A DNA stretch of 64,000 nt from Pedobacter sp. ASV28 (GTDB taxonomy: Bacteria; Bacteroidota; Bacteroidia; Sphingobacteriales; Sphingobacteriaceae): positions 1 through 64,000 of the forward strand of contig NZ_JAELTN010000002.1 in the NCBI RefSeq assembly GCF_016428855.1, written 5' to 3'. The position numbers and the translations under genes are program-made. A model generated the notes under the pieces. The model did no database searches and was not told where the DNA came from. It worked only from the letters and a program-made list of their open reading frames with translations. Every line of letters begins with the position of its first letter. The stretch's first letter is position 1. Of the stretch, positions 1 through 7,586 are shown in pieces.

Positions 1-40
1 GGCTCGATCGTCGGCAGCGTCAGATGTGTATAAGAGACAG
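1..40. other. Illumina Nextera read-1 adapter (sequencing artefact)
   Basis: Bases 8-40 match the complete 33-nt Nextera transposase read-1 adapter, from TCGTCGGCAGCGTC through the 19-nt mosaic end AGATGTGTATAAGAGACAG. Bases 1-7 are probably the end of an index. This is library sequence left on a contig end, not organism DNA, and it shows that the window begins at an assembly boundary. Confidence 0.98.
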
Positions 41-82
41 CAGCCCATACAAACAAAAATACCAAGGGCAAAAAAGATAAAA
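41..82. repeat. Inverted copy of bases 233-274 at the contig end (chimeric artefact)
   Basis: Bases 41-82 are a perfect 42-nt reverse complement of bases 233-274, inside the first gene. The copy sits directly against the sequencing adapter, so it is best read as the fold-back end of a chimeric read and not as a genomic inverted repeat. Sequence from base 83 onward is collinear with the gene downstream. Confidence 0.92.
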
Positions 83-84
83 AC

Positions 85-2067
85 CTGAGAACAAATGAAC
101 AAAAAACCAAAATTATTCTAAGAACTGCTATAGTAAGTGTTCTTTCGTGCATAGCCTGTATTCTGCTCATCTCAAATACCGATTTAATTCTAAGAGACAA
201 AATTGTATTTGATCAAATGGTTCAAATAGACATTTTATCTTTTTTGCCCTTGGTATTTTTGTTTGTATGGGCTGCTTTTTATCTGCCAAAATTCATGCAG
301 AGATTTCATGGCGTTTTTTCGAAGCTTTTGGTGTTGAGCATTGCTCCCTTATTCTTGGCCCAGTTATTTATGGCCTTAAGCAGTCAAGCCTTCGATTCCT
401 ACTTCAATGCAGCGCATTACCTACGTTTTATCAGTTATATTGTGCCTTTGGTTGGTATTGTGCTCAATTATGTAGAAACCGTACGAAACGAACAGCGGAT
501 GATTGCCAAGCTAGATGTAGAAATTAGAGAAAAACAGGCTATTGCTGCCAACCTATCTGAAAGAGAAGACCTATTGGCAAATGCAGAAAGAATATCTCAT
601 TTAGGAAGTTGGGAGCTAAACATTAAGACCAATTCCTACAAATGGTCTGATGAACTTTACAAAATTTATGGTTTTAACGATTTTTCTTTTCAGCCTACAC
701 ATGCCATAAACGAACAGGTTATTGCCCCAGAATACAAGAAAAAAGTAAACAAGGAGCTTTCAAATGCAGTAATCAACAAAACACACTTTGCTGCAGAATA
801 CCAAATTTTACAACCCAACGGCGTAAGGAAATATGTGCTTGGACAGGGCTATTATTATGGAAAGGAACATAAGCTGATAGGCACTGTGCAGGATATCACC
901 CAACTAAAGGAGGCCACCTTAAAATTACGTAAAAATGAAACCCTGCTCAGGGAAGCTGAAGCCGTTTCACATAATGGAAGTTGGGAATGGAATTCTGGCG
1001 ATGAGCTGGTTTTTTGGTCGGATGAAATGTACAATATACATGGCTACCTACCTCACTCTGTTATCGTTAACCTCCATACCTACTTGTCTTTCATTTATGA
1101 AGATGACATAAACGAGGTAAGGTTACAGTTTTCCACAGCCAGAAAAAACAGGGCTTCTTTCACGGTAGGTTATAGAATAGTCCGTCCAAGTGGAGAAATA
1201 AGGTATGTTTCTACTACCGCAAAATTTAAAGAGAATGAAGTAGGTAATGGATATTCTTATTTAGGCAATACCCAAGATGTAACCTTGCTCAAAGAAACAG
1301 AAAGAAAACTTGAGGAAAAGATAAATGAGCTAAATGTGTCCAACAAAGACCTGGAGCAGTTCGCCTATGTAGCCTCTCACGATTTACAGGAACCTTTGAG
1401 AAAGATCAGGGCATTTGGAGAAAGGTTAAAAACAAGATTTGGAGACAGTATAGATGTAGAGGGTCAAGATTATATTGAACGGATGCAGAATGCCGCAGAA
1501 AGAATGCAAACTTTGATCGATGACCTACTGGCCTTTTCTAGGGCAGCTAGGGAAGCCAAACATTTCACCCCCGTTAACCTGAATGACCTTATTACAAAGG
1601 TATTGGCAGATCTTGATTATACCATTGAAAACAACCATGCCACTGTTGACTTAGCTATACAAGGACAGGTAGAAGGTATTGCGCCGCAGCTTGCACAAGT
1701 TTTTCAGAATATATTGAGCAACTCGCTTAAGTTTATGAGACCTAATGTGCCCCCTATCATAAATATTAGTTCAAAAACGGTACTCGGCAGTACGTTGCAA
1801 ATCTCTGCTGCAGTGCAAAATCAGTGGTATTGCGTCATTCAGATTACCGATAACGGTATTGGCTTTGATGAAAGTTACGCTGGAAAAATATTTGATTTGT
1901 TTCAACGTCTACACTCAAGGGCAGAATATAAGGGTACAGGTATAGGTCTAGCCATCTGTAAAAAAATTGTAGATAACCATTCAGGTTTTATATTTGCAAA
2001 AAGCATTGAAGGAGAAGGCTCCTCATTTTTTATCATTTTACCCATAAAACATAACGCTATCTCATGA
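85..2067 (+). CDS. Membrane PAS-PAS sensor histidine kinase, 5' partial
   Basis: Sensor kinase that would autophosphorylate on His and pass phosphate to the receiver encoded next. The frame stays open upstream of the ATG at 217 back to about base 83, where artefactual sequence begins. That upstream part encodes another hydrophobic helix (IVSVLSCIACILLI), so 217 is probably internal and the true start is missing. Visible order: about four transmembrane helices, a short coiled coil, two PAS domains of the PAS_3 type (GSWELN and GSWEWN motifs), HisKA with the H-box SHDLQEPL (His codon at 1378-1380), then HATPase with N-box (FQNILSNSLKF), DNGIGF and GTGIGL. The stop overlaps the next gene by 4 bp (ATGA), implying translational coupling. 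The ligand is unknown. Confidence 0.88.
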   Translation: MRTNEQKTKIILRTAIVSVLSCIACILLISNTDLILRDKIVFDQMVQIDILSFLPLVFLFVWAAFYLPKFMQRFHGVFSKLLVLSIAPLFLAQLFMALSSQAFDSYFNAAHYLRFISYIVPLVGIVLNYVETVRNEQRMIAKLDVEIREKQAIAANLSEREDLLANAERISHLGSWELNIKTNSYKWSDELYKIYGFNDFSFQPTHAINEQVIAPEYKKKVNKELSNAVINKTHFAAEYQILQPNGVRKYVLGQGYYYGKEHKLIGTVQDITQLKEATLKLRKNETLLREAEAVSHNGSWEWNSGDELVFWSDEMYNIHGYLPHSVIVNLHTYLSFIYEDDINEVRLQFSTARKNRASFTVGYRIVRPSGEIRYVSTTAKFKENEVGNGYSYLGNTQDVTLLKETERKLEEKINELNVSNKDLEQFAYVASHDLQEPLRKIRAFGERLKTRFGDSIDVEGQDYIERMQNAAERMQTLIDDLLAFSRAAREAKHFTPVNLNDLITKVLADLDYTIENNHATVDLAIQGQVEGIAPQLAQVFQNILSNSLKFMRPNVPPIINISSKTVLGSTLQISAAVQNQWYCVIQITDNGIGFDESYAGKIFDLFQRLHSRAEYKGTGIGLAICKKIVDNHSGFIFAKSIEGEGSSFFIILPIKHNAIS

Positions 2068-2480
2068 CAGAAATAATGAATACACCCATTATTCTCATCG
2101 CAGAAGATGATCCTGATGATGCATTGATGCTTAAGGATGCCTTTTCAGAGATTAACCAAACTGCTATTAAATTTTTAGAGAATGGGAAGCTCCTGATGGA
2201 CCATATCAAGCAGCTATTATTAGCAGATCAAATGCCTAATCTCATTTTAATTGACTTAAACATGCCCGTTTTTGATGGCAGAAGCGTTATTATAGAGCTT
2301 AGAGATAATCCAAGGACAAAAGATATTCCCTTAATTGTGCTATCTACCACAAAGAATAAGGATGACATCGATTCTGTGATGAAATTAGGGGCAAATGAGT
2401 TTTTTACCAAGCCATCGTCATTTAAAGACTTAGTAGACATTACTAACTCGATAACTAACAACTGGCTACATATTCATTGA
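2064..2480 (+). CDS. Single-domain response regulator (Rcp1-like receiver)
   Basis: A 138-residue stand-alone CheY-like receiver with no output domain. Acidic pocket residues are in AEDDPDD near residue 14, the phospho-acceptor Asp is D64 (LIDLNMP), and the conserved Lys is K116 (FTKP). It resembles the Rcp1 receivers that partner phytochrome-type kinases carrying a SHDLQEPL H-box, which is the type encoded just upstream with a 4-bp overlap. It probably relays phosphate from that kinase to another protein, possibly the REC-PAS-kinase protein that starts 5 bp downstream. ATG codons at 2064 and 2076 are both possible starts; the first overlaps the kinase stop and is preferred. Confidence 0.9.
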   Translation: MTEIMNTPIILIAEDDPDDALMLKDAFSEINQTAIKFLENGKLLMDHIKQLLLADQMPNLILIDLNMPVFDGRSVIIELRDNPRTKDIPLIVLSTTKNKDDIDSVMKLGANEFFTKPSSFKDLVDITNSITNNWLHIH

Positions 2481-2484
2481 ACAT

Positions 2485-3927
2485 ATGGATAAAATAAGGG
2501 TCTTATTAATTGATGATGATGAAGATGATTATATCATCACCAAAGATATTTTTAATCGAATTCCCAAAGGGGAAAGGTATGAATTGTTTTGGATCGACAA
2601 TTTCGAGAAAGGGATTAATGCCGTTTTAAAAAGGCAATATGATATCTACTTGGTCGACTATAGGCTAGGTAAGCATACGGGTGTAGACCTGTTGAACGAA
2701 GCCATCTTATCAGGCATAAAAGAACCAATTATCATTCTAACCGGAAAAGGCGATTATTTGATTGATGAGCAGGCCATGAATATTGGTGCTGCCGACTATC
2801 TGGTCAAGGATAAAATAGATTCCGATTCGCTCGATCGAACGCTACGTTATGCATTAAAGCAAAGCGAAACCCTGAAAGCCTTAAAAGAGAGTGAAAACAA
2901 ATTTAAGATCATTTTTGACAAGGCCAAAGATCCCATATTAATTTCTGACTATACCGGCAAGATACATGATATCAATAAAGCCGGCTTAAACTTTTTTGGA
3001 TACCACATCAAAGACGTGTTGGATATTAATGACAGAAGCCTATTTTTCACCCAGGAAGACCGTGATAATTTTATACAACAGCTAGAAACCAAAGGCGCCG
3101 TTAGCGATTTTGAGTGTGAAATGGTTTCTCATAGTGGCCAGGTTTATTTTTGTAGTCTTTCATCTTTTCTACAGATCGATCCACAAAACATGGTAGAGGT
3201 TTACCACACCATTATCCATGACCTTACCCATCGTAGAAATCAGGAAACAAAATCAATACACGAAAGTAAAATTTCCATTTCCGAACATATTGCCAAAGGC
3301 TTTGCAGAAGAAATAAGAAATCCACTTTCTACCATAAACCTGGTCTTGCACGAGCTGGCTACAGACGAAACCCTTGTTTATAATGAAACCATTCAGGCCA
3401 ATCTGGAAATCATTAAAAGTAATTGTGATAGCATTAACCAACTGACCAAGAATTTTATTGCCAGCACAGAAAATAAACCTATAAGCCTACAAAAGACAAA
3501 TATTAATCAGGTAATTAATGAAGCTATTGCAGAAATAAATGATTTGTTATTAGGCCATCATATCAATCTCCAAAAAGATATTCTACCTACCGATCTTTCT
3601 ATCTCTATTGACAGGAAACAAATTAAAAAAGCACTGGTTAATATATTGAACAACGCTGTTGAAGCAATGGAACATTATCCGAAAGTGTTAAATATTAGTA
3701 CAATTAACGACAGTGGTTATTATTCTATCCTGATAGAAGATAATGGTAAAGGAATTGAAAAAGAATTTGAAAGCAAGATTTTCCAGCCCTTTTTTACGAC
3801 CAAAAAAGATGCCGAAGGTCTTGGTCTTACAGAAGCCGAAAGAACAGTGTTGGCGCATAACGGCACCATCCAATTTAAACCACAATCTTCTGGCAGCCTT
3901 TTCGTCGTTCAACTTCCAATAGACTAA
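2485..3927 (+). CDS. REC-PAS-histidine kinase-like protein with Glu at the phospho-acceptor position
   Basis: Domain order in 480 residues: receiver (about 1-125, phospho-acceptor D58 in LVDYRLG, K108), PAS (about 140-250), HisKA-like helix (about 262-330), HATPase_c (about 370-480). The H-box reads FAEEIRNPLSTI: where kinases have His in HEIRNPL, codon 275 (3307-3309) is GAA, Glu. The catalytic domain looks intact (N-box LVNILNNAVEAM, DNGKGI, FFTTK, EGLGL). It may therefore be a pseudokinase, a phosphatase or ATP-bound scaffold, or it may use another His (SEHIAKG, a few residues earlier). It has no membrane segment. It is third in a tight operon with the membrane kinase and receiver, and a hairpin terminator follows at 3994. 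Confidence 0.88.
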   Translation: MDKIRVLLIDDDEDDYIITKDIFNRIPKGERYELFWIDNFEKGINAVLKRQYDIYLVDYRLGKHTGVDLLNEAILSGIKEPIIILTGKGDYLIDEQAMNIGAADYLVKDKIDSDSLDRTLRYALKQSETLKALKESENKFKIIFDKAKDPILISDYTGKIHDINKAGLNFFGYHIKDVLDINDRSLFFTQEDRDNFIQQLETKGAVSDFECEMVSHSGQVYFCSLSSFLQIDPQNMVEVYHTIIHDLTHRRNQETKSIHESKISISEHIAKGFAEEIRNPLSTINLVLHELATDETLVYNETIQANLEIIKSNCDSINQLTKNFIASTENKPISLQKTNINQVINEAIAEINDLLLGHHINLQKDILPTDLSISIDRKQIKKALVNILNNAVEAMEHYPKVLNISTINDSGYYSILIEDNGKGIEKEFESKIFQPFFTTKKDAEGLGLTEAERTVLAHNGTIQFKPQSSGSLFVVQLPID

Positions 3928-3993
3928 GCTTCTGAAATTTAAAATCAGTCGTTACTAACTTCTGGCCATCAGATGCTTATCCCTATAAACGTT

Positions 3994-4021
3994 CAACAAT
4001 GTTCGCATTGTTGTTTGTTTT
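3994..4021 (+). terminator. Rho-independent terminator with TTCG tetraloop
   Basis: Perfect 8-bp stem CAACAATG/CATTGTTG closed by a TTCG tetraloop (3994-4013), followed by the T-rich run TTTGTTTT. It lies 66 bp after the stop of the REC-PAS-kinase gene and before the YtxH promoter, so it probably ends the two-component operon. Confidence 0.75.
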
Positions 4022-4126
4022 AGGGCTTTTTTCTATATATTGGGGTACTCCAATAGGCATTGAACACTTGTTAAAAAATAACAAATACTTAAAACAATTG
4101 TAATAGGCCAAAGGTTATAATTAAAA

Positions 4127-4134
4127 TATATTTG
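4127..4134 (+). promoter_or_regulatory. -7 box TATATTTG upstream of the YtxH gene
   Basis: Perfect Bacteroidota -7 element (TAnnTTTG) 35 bp before the YtxH start. A TTG at 4098-4100 is 26 bp upstream, longer than the usual 17-23 bp, so the -33 element is uncertain. Confidence 0.55.
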
Positions 4135-4169
4135 GACGAATTTAATTTTTAAACATAAAACTTTATATC

Positions 4170-4436
4170 ATGAGCGATAATTCAAAAGTCGTAGTTGCTT
4201 TATTAGCTGGTTTAGCCGCAGGTGCAGCCTTAGGTCTATTATTTGCACCTGAAAAAGGTAGCGACACAAGAGATAAACTCAGTCAATCATTAAAAGATCT
4301 AGGAGACTCCATTAAGGAAAGAGCAGCAGACGAAATCAATAATCTTAATGGTCTAAAAGATAAAGTAGTAAGTACAATAAAAGGTAAACTGCGTGATGTT
4401 GAAGATGAGTATTCTGATGAAGTAGAACACGTATAG
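4170..4436 (+). CDS. YtxH-family membrane-anchored protein
   Basis: An 88-residue protein with an N-terminal hydrophobic, Ala/Gly-rich segment (ALLAGLAAGAALGLLFAP, about residues 9-26) followed by a charged helix beginning EKGSDTRDKL. This is the signature of the YtxH family (often annotated gas-vesicle-like), small anchored proteins linked to general stress in Firmicutes and common in Bacteroidota. It is first of three short genes with a holin-like protein and an unknown protein, the usual Bacteroidota arrangement for an envelope-associated cassette. The molecular function is not established. Confidence 0.85.
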   Translation: MSDNSKVVVALLAGLAAGAALGLLFAPEKGSDTRDKLSQSLKDLGDSIKERAADEINNLNGLKDKVVSTIKGKLRDVEDEYSDEVEHV

Positions 4437-4461
4437 TTTTACCGTAATTTAATAAACGATA

Positions 4462-4830
4462 ATGGAAGAAAAAAAAGAAAAAAGCATTGAAGACATTATC
4501 TTAGACGCAAAGAGTTATGTCGATACCCGACTGGAGTATATTCATTTGTCGTCGGTAGAAAAGGCTTCTAAATTATTTGCAGACTTAATTACCAACACCG
4601 TTGTAATAGTTTGCTTTGTATTGGCATTTTTATTGGGTACCATAACACTTGCCATTTTCCTTTCACAAACATTCGGAAGTTATGTGGCTGGTTTTGGCTG
4701 TGTAGCTGGCATCTATTTATTTTTGTCTATTATCGTTTATTTAACAAAGGATAAATACATCGAAAAAATATTGATCAACATGTTCATCAAAAAATATTTC
4801 GATAAAACAGCCGATAGCGATGAAGAATAG
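4462..4830 (+). CDS. Holin-superfamily III-like membrane protein (PF07332 type)
   Basis: A 122-residue protein with an amphipathic N-terminus (SIEDIILDAKSYVDTRLEY) and two long hydrophobic helices (about residues 48-70 and 76-96) separated by a short loop. This is the layout of the phage-holin-like PF07332 family, which in Bacteroidota is chromosomal and nearly always beside YtxH. Nothing phage-related is nearby, so lysis is unlikely and an envelope or stress role is the better guess. It is 25 bp after YtxH, and its end overlaps the next gene by 11 bp. Confidence 0.78.
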   Translation: MEEKKEKSIEDIILDAKSYVDTRLEYIHLSSVEKASKLFADLITNTVVIVCFVLAFLLGTITLAIFLSQTFGSYVAGFGCVAGIYLFLSIIVYLTKDKYIEKILINMFIKKYFDKTADSDEE

Positions 4831-5254
4831 AAGAAATATCACATCCTTAGCAGATCTACATTTAGAAACAAGCCGCCTAAAAGCTGATTATCAGTTGAAA
4901 GAGGTTCAGTTGAAGGCTGATGTTAAAACTTATATCAAGCATCTATCTCCCTTCGGCCTGATTAAAAATTACCTTACTCCAAATAGCCTGTTTAAGATTG
5001 ATGAAAAGACAAATATCAGTGGTAAGATCATGTCTTTTGTACTTCCTTTTATCTTAAACAAAACTCTTTTTAGGGGTTCTGGATTTTTAACAAAAGGTAT
5101 AGCTGCATTAGTCTCTAGCAAAATGGGCAAATCGTTAGATGCCGAAAATTTAACGGGAATTTTTCACCATATCAAATCATTCTTTGCTCCATCCAAAAAA
5201 AACAAGGATAAGTTTGTAGATTATGGCATCCCACCAGATAGTGAGACCTATTAA
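4820..5254 (+). CDS. Conserved hypothetical protein, third gene of the YtxH cassette
   Basis: A 144-residue protein with no family I can name. It starts with a charged, probably coiled-coil helix (residues 10-35), has a hydrophobic stretch around residues 70-83 (IMSFVLPFILNKTLF) and a second Gly-containing hydrophobic helix at about 88-105, and ends in a Lys-rich then acidic tail. The start overlaps the holin-like gene by 11 bp, so the two are probably translationally coupled. It meets the methyltransferase gene convergently with a single base between the stop codons. Confidence 0.65.
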   Translation: MKNRRNITSLADLHLETSRLKADYQLKEVQLKADVKTYIKHLSPFGLIKNYLTPNSLFKIDEKTNISGKIMSFVLPFILNKTLFRGSGFLTKGIAALVSSKMGKSLDAENLTGIFHHIKSFFAPSKKNKDKFVDYGIPPDSETY

Positions 5255-5255
5255 G

Positions 5256-5969
5256 CTAGCGATCTTTAAATAACAAGAATACGGTAGGTTTTTTATGTAG
5301 ATCTACCTTTTCCTTTTGCCATAAACCAATTGGCAAGGTCTTGATAAACTCTTCTTCGCCGTTAATATTACTGGCTATACACAACAAGGTAGAGGGCTGG
5401 CAATTTTTCAGAATATCTTCAAGTAAGTGATTATTCCTGAAAGGCGTTTCCATGAACAGCTGCGTCTGCTTGTATCGTTGTGATAATTGCTCCAGGTCTT
5501 TTATCCTCTTTGCTCTTTCTGCCTTATCTATAGGCAAATAACCTGTAAAGGCATAACTTTGACCACTAAAGCCAGATGACATCAGCGCTTGCAACATTGC
5601 ATTGGGACCAACCAATGGAACTACCCTGATCCCCTTTCTGTGAGCTTCAGCAACAATATCGGCTCCTGGATCAGCTACACCTGGACATCCGGCTTCGCTC
5701 ATCAATCCTACGTTTAGCCCTGAATTTAGTTCCTTAAAAAACGGCATGAGGCTATTTCCTCTTTTATGCTTGCCATAATCGTGGATAAGTAATTCGCTCT
5801 GTGGAGTTTTAAGTCCCGCTTCTTTTAAAAACCTTCGTGCTGTTTTTTCATTCTCAACAATATAGGTATTAAGGGTATTAATTGTTTCTACCAGAAAAGG
5901 GGTAAAAGATTTATGGGCGGCATGATCTGCCAATGGAACCGGAATGAGGAAAAGTATACCTTTTTGCAT
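5256..5969 (-). CDS. RsmI-like SAM-dependent methyltransferase (tetrapyrrole methylase family)
   Basis: A 237-residue cytoplasmic methyltransferase of the tetrapyrrole methylase fold. Family motifs seen: the N-terminal LIPVPL strand, the SAM-site motif GLMSEAGCPGVADPG (about residues 88-102) and VVPLVGPNAMLQALMSSG. These match RsmI, which 2'-O-methylates C1402 of 16S rRNA, but the protein is about 50 residues shorter than E. coli RsmI. Bacteroidota often carry this short paralogue as well as RsmI, so the exact target is uncertain. A TAAATTTG -7 box on the minus strand (6036-6043) could drive it. Confidence 0.82.
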   Translation of the reverse strand: MQKGILFLIPVPLADHAAHKSFTPFLVETINTLNTYIVENEKTARRFLKEAGLKTPQSELLIHDYGKHKRGNSLMPFFKELNSGLNVGLMSEAGCPGVADPGADIVAEAHRKGIRVVPLVGPNAMLQALMSSGFSGQSYAFTGYLPIDKAERAKRIKDLEQLSQRYKQTQLFMETPFRNNHLLEDILKNCQPSTLLCIASNINGEEEFIKTLPIGLWQKEKVDLHKKPTVFLLFKDR

Positions 5970-6228
5970 TACTCAAATTAAAATTTGTAAAAACACCATA
6001 AAACAGCAAAGTGTTTTGTTTGTTTGGTCATGTAGCAAATTTAGTTCCATTATTGACTAATATATAACACATTCTAGGACAAAAACGCTACACTTTATGT
6101 TCGAAACATACGTTAAATATCACAAACACGCAAATTCTTGTGGCTTTAACGCTATTTAACACAAATTGGTGCTCAAATTGATAGCATATAAGTGTTAGGT
6201 TAATTATAAATTTTAAAACACACAGAAC

Positions 6229-7548
6229 ATGAAAAGCTTAATCAAATTTCCGGCAGTAGCATTAGGACTTTTTCTCCTACTCACCGGTGCTACTCAAAAA
6301 GCGGTGGCGCAATATGATGATGTTTCTTTACAAACATTCTATGATGAATTGTCGCCGTATGGCACTTGGATTAAAGATCCCGAATACGGATATGTATGGA
6401 GGCCAGATGTTGACCAGGATGAATTTAGGCCCTATTACACAAATGGCCGTTGGGCCATGACAGAATATGGGAATACTTGGGTCTCCAATTACGATTGGGG
6501 CTGGGCGCCATTCCACTATGGCCGTTGGATCTACAACAGATATAACAGATGGATATGGCTTCCAGATACAGTTTGGGGACCTGCCTGGGTAAGTTGGAGA
6601 AGTGGTGGCGGTTATTATGGATGGGCTCCACTTGGACCAAGCATCAGCATCAATATCAATATAGGTAGAGGCTATGCCGTTCCCGATTTTTGCTGGAATT
6701 TTATTCCCCAAAGAGACATCTATTATAATAGCTATCCTCGTTATTACAGCGGTAGAAACAGAGTATATATTCAAAATACAATCATTATTAATAATACTTA
6801 TGTACGCAATAACAGAACGTATTATACTGGACCAAGGGCAGAAGATATTAGAAGGGCAACAAACCAAAACGTAACAGTGTATAATATGTCCAGAAGCAAT
6901 AGGGCTGGCGCAAGCAGAATTGAAAACAATAGCGTGAATATATATACGCCTCGTCCAACTAGAGGAAATGACAATGCCAATGTAGGGCCTAGACAAGTGG
7001 TACAAGGAAGTGTAACTAGAGATAGAATTGAAAGAAATCCTGCTACAAACAGCCGTAGTGAAAGAGGCAATACAAACGGCAGTTATCCAGGCAATATGGG
7101 CAGAGAAGAAAGAAATAGCAATGGTACCGTTACTGCTCCATCTAGGGGACGTGAGACCACTACAGGCTCCGTACCTAACCGAGAAAGCAGGGTGGACAAC
7201 CCTCAAACAACGGAGAGAGATAGAGGTGTTTTTGGAAGAACCAGAGACAATTCAACTCAAAACCCAATGAATGACCGCAGTTCGAATGGTAGAGAGCATA
7301 CAACAAATGCTCCTGTTCAACAAGAAAGAGCAAACAGACCGCAACAGCAACCTCAACAACGTTCTACTGAAGGTAGAAGTCAGCCTTCTGCTCCTCCACA
7401 ACGAATGGAAAGGACAGAACGTAGCCAACCTCAACAACGACCAGAGCGTGTTGAACAATCTTCAGGCAGCGGCCGATCTTCATCAAGCGGTAGCGGCGAG
7501 AGTAGAAGCAGTAGAGGAGAAAGTACTGGTAGACCCGGCAGGGGTTAA
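6229..7548 (+). CDS. Secreted DUF6600-type WxxGR-repeat protein with low-complexity tail
   Basis: A 439-residue exported protein with a signal peptide ending near KAVAQ (residue 28). The first half is Trp/Tyr/Gly-rich with recurring strand motifs (YGTWIKDPEYGYVW, NGRWAMTEYGNTWVS, WGWAPFHYGRW, GPAWVSWRSGGGYYGWAPLGP), as in DUF6600 proteins that resemble FecR-associated wall proteins. From about residue 200 it becomes Asn/Arg/Ser/Gln-rich, ending in a Ser-Gly-Arg tail with no sorting motif. Envelope function is likely but unproven. It is a single gene with its own 260-bp upstream region. Its TAA stop forms the first bases of the terminator stem shared with the convergent operon. Confidence 0.75.
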   Translation: MKSLIKFPAVALGLFLLLTGATQKAVAQYDDVSLQTFYDELSPYGTWIKDPEYGYVWRPDVDQDEFRPYYTNGRWAMTEYGNTWVSNYDWGWAPFHYGRWIYNRYNRWIWLPDTVWGPAWVSWRSGGGYYGWAPLGPSISININIGRGYAVPDFCWNFIPQRDIYYNSYPRYYSGRNRVYIQNTIIINNTYVRNNRTYYTGPRAEDIRRATNQNVTVYNMSRSNRAGASRIENNSVNIYTPRPTRGNDNANVGPRQVVQGSVTRDRIERNPATNSRSERGNTNGSYPGNMGREERNSNGTVTAPSRGRETTTGSVPNRESRVDNPQTTERDRGVFGRTRDNSTQNPMNDRSSNGREHTTNAPVQQERANRPQQQPQQRSTEGRSQPSAPPQRMERTERSQPQQRPERVEQSSGSGRSSSSGSGESRSSRGESTGRPGRG

Positions 7549-7586
7549 AATAGAAAAGGTAGCTTATGGCTACCTTTTCTATTTTA
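7546..7586. terminator. Perfect 18-bp bidirectional terminator between convergent genes
   Basis: Left arm 7546-7563 and right arm 7569-7586 are perfectly complementary over 18 bp with a 5-nt loop, and each arm carries A/T-rich ends giving a U-tract in both directions. The TAA of the plus-strand DUF6600 gene (7546-7548) and the TAA of the minus-strand epimerase gene (7584-7586) are the two outermost codons of the stem. It ends both the DUF6600 gene and the ten-gene carbohydrate operon. Confidence 0.92.

Noticed and set aside
4462..5254. Prophage lysis cassette
   Set aside because: The holin-like protein sits with YtxH and no phage structural, integrase or endolysin gene is near; the chromosomal PF07332 cassette explains it.
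6328..7206. 292-residue minus-strand frame opposite the DUF6600 gene
   Set aside because: It is the reverse shadow of a repetitive Trp/Tyr/Asn-rich coding sequence; the plus frame has a signal peptide and domain structure.
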